64,000 nucleotides of DNA. Origin: Lantana camara (lineage: Eukaryota > Streptophyta > Magnoliopsida > Lamiales > Verbenaceae). The position numbers were made by a program, and so were the translations under genes. Below, one piece after another: positions 9,501 to 21,641 of the stretch. Location of the stretch: positions 36,303,001 to 36,367,000 of the forward strand of contig CM074855.1 in the NCBI GenBank assembly GCA_037501455.1. Direction: 5' to 3'. The notes beneath the pieces were generated by a model, which saw only the letters and a program-made list of their open reading frames with translations, did no database searches and was not told where the DNA came from. Each line of letters opens with the position of its first letter. Position 1 is the stretch's first letter.

Positions 9501-11028
9501 AAGTAAGGAAGTTGCCCCGATTGTATTAAAGGCTCGGGTTTCTAATATCACCATTCAGCCGGAATTAAAGTATCAGTTATTTGAGGCTCAGAATCAGGAT
9601 CCGGAAGTGCAGAAGCTTGTAAGTAAAGCTAAGGATGACCCGGAGAGTCCGTTTGGGTTTGATGAGACCGGGTTGCTTCGGTTTAAAAACAGAGTAGTAG
9701 TACCTGAAGAATTGAGACGGGTCCTACTTGAAGAAGCTCACAAGTTAGCCTACTCGATCCACCCAGGAGGGAATAAAATGTATAAGGATTTGAAACAATA
9801 TTATTGGTGGAACGGGATGAAGAGAGACGTGGCAGAGTACGTGAAACATTGCTTGACTTGTCAGAAAGTGAAAGCTGAGCACCAAAAACCCGCGGGACTT
9901 CTACAACCGTTACCTATTCCCGAGTGGAAGTGGGAACAAGTAACGATGGACTTTGTTTCTGGATTACCGAAGGTTAAAGACGGGTTTGATGGAATTTGGG
10001 TAATCGTGGATAGATTTACAAAGTCTGCTCACTTTCTACCAGTCCGGATGTCCTATAAGATTCCAAAGTTGGCTGAAATCTATAACAGAGAGATTATTCG
10101 ACTTCATGGCATTCCGGTGAGCATAGTTTCAGACCGAGACCCGAGATTCACTTCTAAGTTGTGGCAGGAATTACAGGCTGTCTTGGGGACGAAACTTAAG
10201 TTCAGTACAGCATTCCACCCGCAAACAGACGGTCAAACGGAAAGGTTAATCAGGTATTTGGAAGATCTTCTTCGGGCTTGCGCGATGGATTTTCAGAACT
10301 CTTGGGCAGAACAGCTTCCCTTGATCGAGTTTGCTTATAACAACAGCTTTCAGGCTTCGATCGGGATGGCTCCTTATGAACTCCTTTATGGAAGAAAGTG
10401 CCGATCTCCGTTGTTCTTCGACTTGGAAGAATGGAAATGGTCGAAACAGGAAGGAGTAAAGAAAGGGGAAAGATTCGAAAGGCCTTCCAAAGTCGTCCAA
10501 GCTATGATTGAAAAGGTTCAGATGATTCAACAACGGATGAAAGCCGCGCAAGATAGGCAAAAGAGTTATGCTGATAAACGCCGAAGAGATCTAGAATTCG
10601 AAGTTGGTGACCGGGTATTCTTGAAGGTGTCACCAAGGAAGGGTTTCACCCGGATCGGGAAAGGAGGAAAACTTAATCCTCGCTACTTAGGTCCGTTTGA
10701 GATTCTTGAAAGAATAGGCGAGGTAGCCTATCGACTGGACCTAGCACCGAGTCTTACGGGGATTCATAACGTATTTCATGTTTCACAACTAAGGAAATAT
10801 TACCCCGATGAGACTACGATTCTCCCCGTGGAAGAAGTTGAGCTGGAACCGAATTTGACGTTTGTTCAGAGGCCGGTTAAGATTATGGATCGAAAATTTC
10901 AGGAACTAAGAAACCGGAGGATTCCCATGGTTAAAGTGTTGTGGAGAAGCGATAAAACCGAGGAAGCCACTTGGGAAACAGAGGATAAAATGAAACGGTT
11001 CCACCCGGAGTTGTTCGAGCAAGACTAG
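6538..11028 (+). pseudogene. Element A gag-pol polyprotein, one in-frame stop
   Basis: Single frame of 1496 codons with one TGA at 9085-9087, between RT and RNase H; upstream 849 aa, downstream about 645 aa in the same frame. Domains by codon: proline/His-Arg-rich start, retrotransposon Gag (about 60-260), two CCHC zinc knuckles ([14 protein letters not shown] at 305, [14 protein letters not shown] at 325), aspartic protease with FDPGATHSF (Asp 391), RT with IDD (721-722), RNase H (YTDAS, Asp 868), integrase with HHCC zinc finger (from about 1068) and catalytic D1138, D1199, E1235 (D-X35-E), GPF-type C-terminal segment and a chromodomain (about 1445-1490). The chromodomain and gene order place it in the Tekay/Del chromoviruses. 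The ATG lies in TTTCAGGATG, also the gag start context in F. No frameshift was seen. Confidence 0.95.
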
Positions 11029-11052
11029 AGAATCTGGGGACCAGATTCTTCT

Positions 11053-11065
11053 AAGGGGGGGAGAG
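11053..11065 (+). other. Polypurine tract, element A
   Basis: AAGGGGGGGAGAG immediately 5' of the 3' LTR (one T between); primer site for plus-strand DNA synthesis. Confidence 0.9.
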
Positions 11066-11066
11066 T

Positions 11067-13725
11067 TGTAACGCCCCGGTTTCCGGATGATCAGGTAAGC
11101 ATGCCACGTGTGAGTTGAGTGTAGGTTTTATTTTATTTCTTTAATTTTATGGTATATTCTTACGTGGCATTCATACTTTTATAAAATTCATGAAACATTA
11201 TTTATATCAATTCTTTGAATTCATATCATTGAAAATATTATTTCATGACACGAAAAATGTTTCTTGCACAAAACAATTACCGAGAGTACTTCAAATTACC
11301 AAATTGTCCCTAGTTAAACGTTTTCTAAAATTCTAGGGACTTGATTGTATAATTTTCAGGGGCATGATTGATTATTTTCCAAAGCTTTATAAATCTTATT
11401 GCATAACTTAGAGAGTTCAAGGATTAATTGGCAATTTGGCAATTTTCACATAAATCAAAGGGATGAATTACGTATCATCCTTCTCCCACATTCCTTGATC
11501 ATTTTCATCAAAAATTTCCCAACCCTTTTTGCTCTCTCTCACTCTCGGTTCCTCCAAGGAAGAAAAGGAAGAAGTTTTCTCAATCGATCATCAAGATTTC
11601 AAGAAATCTTTCAAGAAATTTGGGAGTGATCATCATCATCATCTATCTTCTCCATTTCTTTCACTTTAAGGTTGGGTTTGCTTGAAGCCATGATTCTTGA
11701 TCATATTTTCCTTGACTAGGGTTTGAGTTTGGTGTGCTAGATGAATTAAATGGAGTTGAAAGCATGATTCTATGATCATATTAGGAATTATGGCATGATT
11801 CTTTCATGGATTTATTGGAAAATTGAACTTGATTGCTCAAGTTGGCCATGGACATGAAACCTTGAAAGCTTGAGGATATTGCATGTTTTATGTGTTTAAG
11901 TGTGATATTGTTATGCTATAAGTGTGTTTACATCATATTCCCAGAAATTAATGCATTTGGGGTCCAAAAATGGATTTTTGGTGATTGCTTTGTTGCTTCC
12001 CGTGAGCATCCCCTGTTTCTGCTCTGTTTTTTTTCAGTTGCAGAAACTGGGAACGACCGTTCCCAGCCTCAAGCCTTTGTGGGAACGGGCGTTCCCATCT
12101 CTTTTCAAATAAAAGGGCGGCCGAGCATGGGAATGGCCGTTCCCATTTTGGCCTTACGCCGGAAGGGCCGTTCCCAGCTCAAAGGCGCATTTTAAATGGG
12201 GGAAAACGTTGCCGCGTTTTCTGGGCAACGGGAACGACCGTTCCCATTTTTCAAAAGGGACCGGAACGGCCGTTCCCACCTGGATTGCAGAACAAAAGTT
12301 TCTGCATAAAATTACGAAAATGACCCCTCGATCCAACGACTTCTTTGGCCCCGAGTTGCTATAATATGTGCTAATATGATGTGAAACGACATGCTATCAT
12401 ACCACATTGCATTTTCATGGTCGTCTCGACACATTTCCGCCGTTCGTCATATTTTAGTCATTTTAGTTCATGTCTCATGTTCATACGTCGTATTTGCACA
12501 TGTCACGAGGGCGTGGACGGGGAGCAAGCTCCTTAGAACACTTCTTTATTATAGTTGCAAGAAAAGGTGAGGTTTTGTTTTGGTAAAACGAACCCTATAA
12601 CCCTTATGTGCTAGTTTTCGGCCAAAGCGTATTATAATTATGAATGATTTCAAAACCATGAACATTTCAAGCAAGCAATTCATGATTTCAAGCATGTTTG
12701 GCGAGTACATGATTGCACGTGGGCCCGAGGGTAATTCTTGAGCCAACCGGGAAAGCAAGGGCTGACGGGTAACTCCTGAATTATCCTCACATTGTTGGGA
12801 TCACCCCCGAAGCCACTAGGAGATTAGTGGTGGAAGGAGTTCCGTGTCTAGAGGGTCATGTCCTCTACACACACCATGTCGTGGATAGTCGAGCCTTGCA
12901 AGCTCGCTATCACCCGGAGGAAGAAGGAGACTGGGGATTAATCCAGCATGTCGGGTTATCCTCGGGTTATTGCATGATTTCAAGCATGGATTTGTTTATG
13001 TGAGCACTAAATAAATTGCATGATCACGTAATTATCAAGCAAGCAAGCATGATCACGTATTGTTCACGATTGGGAGTTCGGTTGGAGATTGCCCTTACTC
13101 GTCGGGGCCACATGTTCATGACATTGACAAGCATGATTAATTAAACGTGTTAAAATGATTGGTTGTACTCTCGAGCAAAGACCAAGTTCTTGAATTATAT
13201 GTCTATTTTACTCTAAAGTCTTCACTCGAGGCTATAACTTGCATGTGACGTGTGATATATATATTATTGCCCCTCACTCAGTCTTCAGTAGACTGATACT
13301 TCACTTTTCAGGTACCCTTTTGAGCGTGGTCGTGCTAGGCGGGAGTCGTTCGAGTTTTGCATTTTCATGAGTCTAGCACCGTACCTTCATGTCTAGTACT
13401 TTTGAGATATTCATGTTATTGATCGGTATTAGTATTTTTGGAATACTTGGTTATGTATATTATTAAGATGATGTATTGATAGTAAAGTGGTATCTATACA
13501 TATCTATTTAATAAATATGGTACCTATACGTATGAATGATCTTATTGCTTCCGCTTTCATTATCATGTTTGCTTTGGTGTTGTTGGGGAGAGTGTCCCGC
13601 CTAGCTCGTCATTTTTATTGTCACCCGTTCGCTGTGGTCTTGGTTCATGTATGAACTTTCCATTTCATACGTGGATCGAGGCTATAGTGCGGGGGATGTG
13701 GTGCCCAGGGGGTTAGGGTGCTACA
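11067..13725 (+). repeat. Element A 3' LTR
   Basis: Same length and organisation as the 5' LTR, about 99% identical by eye. Palindromes at 12047-12279 and terminal hairpin at 13629-13689. Followed by target duplication AATTA. Confidence 0.97.
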
Positions 13726-13730
13726 AATTA

Positions 13731-13748
13731 ATTATTCCTTAACCAATT
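13731..13748 (+). mobile_element. Element D 5' LTR, segment 2 (18 bp)
   Basis: Short stretch of D left between insertions A and B. Its last five bases CAATT are the target duplication of B (repeated at 16512-16516). Confidence 0.75.
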
Positions 13749-16511
13749 TGTAACGCCCCAATTTTCGGAAGTTCAGGTAAGCACGCCACGAGCGGGTCTT
13801 CGAGAGTTGGGGGAATTTAATTTAATCATCTCATTCAATTATTTACAACCTTCATCATATTATATATATTACATCTCTATGCATTTATATGAATTGTTAT
13901 TAATGTGAGTTATATGAACTAAGTGATATATATGATCTAATTGTAATAAATGGCCTTAATTGCTCTTTTGTGTAAATTTATGGACTTAATTGCATAACAT
14001 GGATTGGAGTTAAATGATCTTTGGTGTAGAGATATAACTTGATTGCATTCATTTAAATAAATAAGGGACTTGTTTGCAAATTGGGGTGATTCTTTAAGTT
14101 AGTGGGGAGATATATTATATCATGTATATACAATTCTTCCCTCACATTACATTACATACACTTCATACAAGAATCACACACTTACAACTAGTAAGAATCG
14201 GTTCTTACACCATCAAGAGAGGGAAGGGATTGCATCAAATTTCAAGCTATATTTGAAGAACTTTGGAGCTAAGATCATCAACATCATCACATCTTCACCT
14301 CATCATTTCTTTTCCTTCATTTCAAGGTATAGATGGAAGAATTGCTTGATCTCTTGATTATTTGGTTGAGTAGGGTTTGTGATTTATGGTGTGATTCATT
14401 GGTGATAGATGGTTGGAAACATGTTTAAGATTTTAAGTTGAAAGTTAGCATGAAAGCATGAGTTTTGTGAAGGTTTATAACATGAAATTTTATGGGTTTT
14501 GAATGATGAATTCTTGATGGTTGATGCATATTTGATGGTTTATATGCTACCTAAATGATGTCTTTGAGTTATATACATGTTATATGATTGTTTTGGAGCA
14601 TTTTGGTTGAATTTACTTTGGGTTTTGATCCCTTTTCTTTCTCCTCCGAAGCTACCCCTGTTTTGCCCCTTTTTCCAGCACGGGAAGGGTACCCGGGCGG
14701 GTACTTTTGTGCCAAAAAGTTTCTGGACAGCTCTACCCGGTCGGGGAACTTTTCCCTTGAATTTTACCCGGCCGGGTACTCCCTCATCCGAACTCCAAAT
14801 GACCTGATTTTTGAACCGTTGGAAACCTCTTGAAGTCTAGAACAACCTCTAATTAGAATCATCTCAATATCGTTTCTAGTTTGTGAGATATAATCAATTC
14901 TTTTAGGTGTCGCCACTTTCCTGACAAACTACACTCGCCTAACTTCAAGCTTATGCCATTTTCTCCTCACTTTGAACTAGAAACCGAGCCATATACCATT
15001 TTAAAGGTCTACTTGTCTAGTTTCATTCCCAATAAACAAAACCCAATTCTAATTTCTATAACTTTAGATATTCCCATTTTTCCACAGCATGTACATTTTT
15101 GGGAATTGTCGATTTTTGCCAAACTTCATCAAAACCCTTCTTATTGGATTCCTTTCACTTCCTTGACTCCCGTATGTGATTTATATGAGTTATATAATTG
15201 ATTTATTGATAATTATGCTCCTATTTGATACTTTATTAGGAATTTAGACACATTCATGATATTTAATGATTGTAAAGGCATGATTGACATTACATGACCT
15301 TGCCGTTCGTCTTAAATGGTTCATATGAGTCGAGTCTTATGTACACTTGTCTTTGTAGATAGATCACGGTCCCGGTTACGAGGAACACGCTCCGTAGGGT
15401 GCTTCCTTGCTTCTTTTGGTTGGTAGAGGTGAGGTTTAATTACTAGATATATAGAACCCGTACAACCCCTACATGATGTTTTAGGCCAAAATGTATATAT
15501 ATATCTCTATATATCTTTCTCAAAACCTATCGTGATTGCAAAAGATTTCGTGACCTATTGAAATATCGTGTTTCGTGTTTTGGTGAGTAAGCATGTCATG
15601 TTCACTTGGGCCCGAGGGTAGTGTATTGAGCCAACCGAGGAGGCAAGGGCTGACGGGTAACTCTTGCACTATCCTCACACTTTGGGATGTCCCCTGAACC
15701 CACTAGGAGATTAGTGGGGGAAGGAGTCCTGGGCATAGGGACACATGAACCCTATGCTCACCGTGATTGGGTGGTGGGGCCTTGCAATCCCACCATCACC
15801 GGAGGGAGAATGAGATCGTGAAATTGCTACTTGTGCACTATAATTGACTGCATGATCACTTAACCGTTTATAACTTAATCATGGTAATGTTCACTGTTGG
15901 TGTAAGGTTGGAGAATTGCCCTTACTCGCCGGGCCACTGATTGAATTGAAATGAATTGATTGATATTGTTAAATTGGATAGTTGAAGTCTCAGGTGAGAT
16001 CTAGTTTATTATTGAACTTATATTGTCCTTTTTATAAAACCTTACCCGAGACTATAACTTGCATGATATGTGCGCTTATATTTATGTATAAACCCCTCAC
16101 TCAATCGTTGGTAGACTGACACCTCAACATTTTCAGGTACTCACGGTCGTGTGCTAGGCGGGAGTCCGAGTTGTGTCTAGCACCGTCACATGTACCTTAT
16201 TGATGCATATATAGATTGTTATGGTCTTTGGTACTTACATATGTTACGTTATGTTTTGGAAGATTTAAAGTGTATTTGTAAGTGATGAAGTTGAAATTTG
16301 AAGAATGATAATGAAATGCATGTATATCCTATTCTCATGTTATTGTTTATGCATGGTTGTATCTAATTGAGGGTTAGTCCCGCCTAGCTAGTGGTTCCTT
16401 TTCTCTTGTCACCCGTTCGCTATAGTCTTAGTTCATGTACGGATTACTCATTTCGTATGTGGACTGAGCTATAGTGCGGGGGTGTGGCATCTCGGCGTTC
16501 CGGGTGCTACA
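13749..16511 (+). mobile_element. Solo LTR B (Tekay-like Ty3/Gypsy)
   Basis: TGTAACGCCCC...GGTGCTACA, 2763 bp, flanked by exact CAATT duplications (13744-13748, 16512-16516), with no PBS, interior or second LTR. This is the product expected from LTR-LTR recombination. It holds a TATA-like AT stretch near 14108-14135, a donor-like TTCAAGGTATAG at 14322-14333, palindromes at 14689-14779, the GC-rich module at about 15607-15810 and the terminal hairpin at 16420-16474. Confidence 0.95.
14689..14779. repeat. Palindrome cluster in LTR B
   Basis: GTACCCGGGCGGGTAC (14689-14704), imperfect TACCCGGTCGGGGA (about 14734-14747) and TACCCGGCCGGGTA (14765-14778). About 940-1030 bp from the LTR start. Confidence 0.8.
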
Positions 16512-16516
16512 CAATT

Positions 16517-16820
16517 GATATATGTTATAACATACATGTATAAAATACATATATATACGTGATACCTCCATGTATAAATATGTATGTATTTTTGTATAAA
16601 TGCTAAATACATTTTCAAATAAATACGTATGTATTTTCGTATAGATACAAAATGTATTTCTGTACAAATACTGTATATATTGAATAAATACTATATAAAT
16701 ACGATACGTATTTTTGTATAAATACTGTATACATACTGCACAAATACTGTATAAATATCGTGTACATACCGTATAAAATATAGTATACATACCGTATAAA
16801 TACCGTATACCCACCGTACC
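16517..16820 (+). mobile_element. Element D 5' LTR, segment 3, with degenerate tandem repeats
   Basis: AT-rich stretch between B and C with many imperfect copies of a TGTATAAATACnGTATA-type unit (about 16560-16815). The reverse-strand ORF across it is a translation of the repeat, not a gene. GTACC at 16816-16820 is C's target duplication. Confidence 0.75.
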
Positions 16821-18200
16821 TGTAGCACCCGGAACGCTAGGTACCACATCCCCCGCACTATAGTTCAATTCACATATGAAACGGACAATCCATACATGAA
16901 CCAAAGCTATAGCGAACGGGAGACAATATAAAAACGACAATAGCTAGGCGGGACTAACCCTAAACCAAACAATCAATCCATAATGATAAAAGCGGAAGCA
17001 TAATATTTCATTAACAATACCAAGTATCCAAAAGTATGTTATCTTCTAAATACATATCAATACATTATCATCTCCAAAATTCCATAAATATATTAATACT
17101 CCATAGGCATCAACAACATATATCAATATCATAAAAGTAATAACATGAGGTGTAGTGTGCTAGACCCAAATTAAAAATAGGACTCGACTCTAATTCCCGC
17201 CTAGCACGCACCTGCAAAATCTAAAAGGTTGAGGCGTCAGTCTAAAAAAGACTGAGTGAGGGGTTTAAATAAATATAAGCGCACATACATGCAAGTTATA
17301 ATCTCGGGTAATGGTTTTGTAAAATAACAATAGAATTCAAGAAATAAGATATAAGATCGCCCGAGGTTACAACTATCAAGTTTAACATTTAACTCAGTTT
17401 CAGTCAATCCGTGGCCCGACGAGTGAGGGCAATTCTCCAACCTTACTCCGACTGTGTACAATAATTAGGTTATCAACATTTTAGGTGATCAAGCACGTAA
17501 TTACAGTGCAATACATTCAGTAGCAGTTTCAGTCCCTTCTTCCTCCGGGTGATGGTGGGTTTGCAAGGCCCAACCATCCAGTCAGTATGAGCAGAGGGTA
17601 CATGAATCCCTAAGCCCAGAACGCCTTCCTCCACTAATCTCCTAGTGGATTCCGGGGTCATCCCAAAATGGTGAGGATAGCGCTAGAGTTACCCATCAGC
17701 CCATGCTTTCCCGGTTGGCTCAAGCCACTACCCTCGGGCCCACAGCGCAATACAGTATACTCGCCAAAATACGGTCAATTCAGTACAGTAGACACGGTGA
17801 AGTTTGAAATCATTTGAGGTTTATGGAAATTTATAGATATATTTGTACATTTTGGCCAAAATCCACATAAGGGTTGTAAAGGTTCTATATATACAGAAAT
17901 TAAACCTCACCTGTATGAACAAAAGAAACAAGGATACAGCTCACGGGGCCTGCTCCTCGTCACCAGGAAGCTGGTCTGTGCAAGAAAGACAATTGTCCGT
18001 GAAACAAGACTCAAATGTACCAATTAGGACGAACGACTTAATCATGAACAATAAGGTGTGCATTGATAATTATGGAATGCTATGATCATATTCTTGCATA
18101 AAACGATCACATAACAACACGTATCGATCAATTAAAGGTTTAGGGAAAAGAATTGAAATTCTCAAATTCATGAAGAAAGTTTCTGCCATGATCAGAAACT

Positions 18201-18348
18201 TGGGAACGGCCGTTCCGGCCTGCAGTTCAAAGTGGGAACGGCCGTTTCCAGCTCCCCGATTCAATCCCACACGTCTATAAGTTTTTGAAAAATTTGGGGG
18301 TTGGGAACGGCTGTTTCCAGAATGAACTGGGACGGGAAGGGCCGTTCC
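18201..18348. repeat. Palindrome cluster in LTR C
   Basis: Four decayed copies of the GGGAACGGCCGTTCCC type: from 18201, 18233-18250, 18302-18319 and about 18335-18348. About 960-1110 bp from the LTR 5' end once the nested TRIM is discounted. Confidence 0.8.
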
Positions 18349-19023
18349 AGTTATGCAGTATAGGCAGAAAACAGAGTAGAACATGGGAGTTTCGAACCAA
18401 TTCCACAAATCATCAAACAACCATAATTCAATCTCCAAATGATATAATTCATGCAATACACACTCTAGCATGCTTATAGATCAATAAAATCCAATAAAAA
18501 CACATTATCCAAACTTTGATCAACAAGAATCAACATCTCAAACCCATATATCTACTTATGCTCCAAGTTCATAATCTTCATGATAGATGCATTAAATTCA
18601 AGCTATAATCATATATTCATGTCTCCAACAACTAAAACACTATTCATCAAGCTCAAACCATAACCCTAGTCTCACATAATCAATTCAAGAAATTCATACA
18701 ATCACCATTTTTACCTTGAAATGAAAAGAGATGAAAAGAGATGGATGAATATGATGATCAAGCCTCAAAGTTCATAAATTCTCCAAAATATTAGATTGAA
18801 TTGATGAAATTCCTTCCTCTCTTGTTGGGGTTTTTGATCGGTAGAAAAATGGAAGCAAAGGAGCAAATATGATATGTTTGTATGTATGAAGGAAAACGGG
18901 AAGAGATGCATCACGTAATGCTGCAATAAAAGGGATAAAAATGCTCCAATTTGCTATTAAATCCCCCAAGTTCATAAGTCATGCAATTGAGTCTAATCTC
19001 ATAATAATTGATCACTTTGGTCC

Positions 19024-19215
19024 TGTAACAGCCCAAAGACCCGCCCTTCGATATTGTCCGCTTTGGCCAAGGGTAGACCCCAAACGCCTCACGGTTTTAC
19101 GTTTCGAGCCACTGGTATAACCCAGTGGATCCAAAAGGCCTCTACTCAGGGGAGGGGGATCCACCACTTATAAAGTGGCTTCAAGCCCACCTCCAACCCG
19201 ATGTGGGATATTACA
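19024..19215 (-). mobile_element. TRIM-type solo LTR
   Basis: 192 bp, TGTAACAGCC...GATATTACA, flanked by exact GGTCC (19019-19023, 19216-19220). Reverse orientation is set by comparison with 6065-6289. The ends form imperfect inverted repeats. It contains CCCACATCGGG and GATATTGTCCGCTTTGG, widespread in small dicot TRIM-like LTRs (from memory). No coding capacity. Confidence 0.85.
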
Positions 19216-19512
19216 GGTCCAGTGCAAGATTCATGCAATTAAATTCTCCAATTTAAAAGAAATGATCAATTAAGGACATATGAGAAATTAAATCATGTTC
19301 GGTAATTTAATTCACGTATCAATTGAATTCAACTTATGCAATAAATATCAATTTGATATGAATTTCATAAAAACACTTGAAATATAATTTTATAAAATTA
19401 TGTCATGAATGTAGAATTTGAAGAAATGAACAAGTTAAAATAAATTCTAACTCTCAAAACTCACAAGTGGCGTATTTACCTGAAAGGCCGAAAGCTGGGG
19501 TGTTACAGTACC

Positions 19513-21622
19513 CATACCGTATACATGAATAGTGACCTTTGACTGTTGACTTTGACTATTGACTTTGACTTTGAAATTTTGACTTTCAACCTAAACGATC
19601 GTTTCGAAGAGACGAATTCAACGGTCAAAGCCTTTTTCGAAAATTCTCAAAAACGTGTTTCAAATTAGCTTTCAATGTTCAAATTCTTTTACTAATTAGG
19701 GTTGTTTCAAGATCCTAAAGAATATATTCTTAAGCCCTTAATACGAGCTTTCAATCAAGACTAATTGTTTACTCGAATCCTTTCTTCGGAAAAAGATATA
19801 CCTTGTTAAGTTTTACGCTTTCTTGCTAATCTTGTGATTCAATACTTGAATTTCTTCACTCAGTCATGCATCATTAACCATGTTCGGGACTTAGTTCCTT
19901 AAGGCTCATATCTATGATCATAAGTTGATTAACGGCTAATCGATTCATGCCAACCTAATAGCTTAAGGATAACTCGTAGTAAATGTTCTATTCTTAGTTA
20001 ATTCTTTCTCTGGCATTAAATGGTATTACTCTCCTCTATACTGCATTACATGAATTCGATTATGCCTTCATGCCTGAATAATTATTGAATAATTATCATG
20101 AAATCTCATTACATGTATGACATGCTTTGATAATGTTTTGTCATGTTCATGTGATATCGTTATGTGCTAGTGAGTGCTTTGAGGTAGTTCAACTTGCTGA
20201 AGTGACTATGTGATTTATGGATAGATACTTATAGTATTCACCACTTACAGGTGAAGTTTAGATTAACTGAGGCTCTGGTTCTATAGGTGAGGTTTAAACT
20301 ATTTCAACTGGAACCATGAATATTCTTATCTATTCAAATGATTTCAAAATCAACTCATTCGAGTTCAAAGATTATATCTTAGCAGTTAAATGTTTTCCCA
20401 TTTTGGGATAATGCTTCAAGTTTAAAGTTAATGGTTTTTGCTATACGCTCTGTTCACTGTTGTACTGTCTTGATTAAAGATTTAGTTCCTGAACTCTGTG
20501 TGCTTCATGCAATTCTGTTATTCTGAAATGCAAGTTTTTGAAATCCTGTTCTGTTGGGCCCTGGGGGTATGGTTAAGTAGTAAACCGGGAGGCGTGCGCC
20601 AATGGCTACTATGATACTGGCCACCTTAATGACCTTGATGATGGTTTAATCGGAGGTTGGTTACTCCACATCGAAGGTCGGGAGAGGTGGTAAATTCCTC
20701 CCATTCTTGTTCAAGTCACCGCAGGGTAGCTCCCTGGGCGCGACAATAAGGGGAGAAGGGGTGGTGTATGTTTATATGGGTGTCGGGACCCTAATGGATT
20801 TCGATACCAACTCTGTTAAATGTTTTATGGGAGTAAAGGTTGGAGATTGCCTAGCTTGCGGGCAAATTCTGTTTTAAAGACTGGTTCATACTTTCGAAAA
20901 ATGTACCCTATACCCTATTCCCTTTTGTAAAAGTATGTATGAACCAGAACCTCTGATGTGTGTGCTTTCTTGGAAATCTTGTTTCAAAGTAATTCTTTGA
21001 AGTATGGTTCTAAATTAAAGTTTTAAAGAAAAAGTCCTGAAATTCAGTTTTAAAGCGCAATTTGAAGTAAACCTCTTCTGAAAGTCCTAAAGCTTTCAAG
21101 CACTTATCTTGTTTCAAAGTTATGCCTCACTTAGTCCCTTTGACTAATACCTCTGCCCAATTTTCTGACCTCATGGTTTCAGGTCCTGTGATTGCTTGAT
21201 GGCTGGTATCTTGAAGCATAAGAAATCCTTTGTTGTACGCTTTTAGGTCAGGTTCTTTGAGCTATCTTGAAATCCACTCACTTGTTGTTAACGTATCGTT
21301 CGGTTGGGCCCTAATTGACTTAGTCTCTTGTGTCGTTTGCTTCTCGTTTTCAATAGTTTTAATTCCCTTGATATTCTATCGAAATCTCTCGTTCAACACT
21401 TGATCATAGTATAAGCCATGTACTTGGTTACTAGCTCCTGGTGTCTCCTGGTTTAAGTTTTGAAAGTTTTAAATTACCCATAATTCCGCTGCAATATTTT
21501 CACTCTAATACTCTGATCGGGTAATGTAGTGTCCGTTCGCCGGTGTGCCTTTTGGGTGCTAGGTCTCCTATCAACTCGAGAGGTACGACGGTATGGGGTT
21601 GTAGCCCCTTCGGGGCACTACA
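19513..21622 (+). mobile_element. Element D 5' LTR, segment 4 (to LTR end)
   Basis: Continues D after C. Starts with a TGACTTTGAC-type short tandem repeat (19540-19590) and ends GGGGCACTACA at 21622, followed by a PBS. The last 30 bp can fold (GTAGCCCC/GGGGCACTAC with a 3-nt loop). D's LTR, with insertions removed, would be about 3.8 kb. No gene seen. Confidence 0.8.
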
Positions 21623-21629
21623 ACTAAGG

Positions 21630-21641
21630 TGGTATCAGAGC
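21630..21641 (+). other. Primer-binding site, element D
   Basis: TGGTATCAGAGC, initiator tRNA-Met type, 7 bp after the LTR end. CCCCA...TGGGG downstream (21641-21663) could form a stem. Confidence 0.9.

Larger units (their letters stand above)
3328..13725 (+). mobile_element. Element A: complete Tekay/Del-type Ty3/Gypsy retrotransposon
   Basis: Two LTRs of equal length (2659 bp) bound an interior with PBS, gag-pol and polypurine tract. The 5-bp target duplication AATTA is exact (3323-3327 and 13726-13730). About 20 LTR substitutions were counted by eye, mostly transitions, so the insertion is fairly recent. Two peculiarities: the leader contains a foreign TRIM segment between duplicated PBSs (5995-6303), and the polyprotein frame carries one TGA. 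It is inserted in D's 5' LTR. The structure is complete, but the copy is probably not autonomous as it stands. Confidence 0.97.
16821..19507 (-). mobile_element. Solo LTR C (Tekay-like), reverse, with nested TRIM solo LTR
   Basis: Reverse TGTAGCACCC...GGTGTTACA with exact GTACC duplications (16816-16820, 19508-19512). Total 2687 bp, about 2490 without the nested TRIM LTR and its duplication. The palindrome motif at 18201-18350 is the one found in A, so C and A are relatives. Terminal hairpin at 16857-16916; donor-like TTCAAGGTAAAA (reverse) near 18710-18720. Confidence 0.95.

Noticed and set aside
16428..16940. 170-codon reverse ORF rich in Tyr/Ile
   Set aside because: It crosses the edge of solo LTR B, D's degenerate TATAAATAC repeats and the edge of solo LTR C; an artefact of repeat translation.
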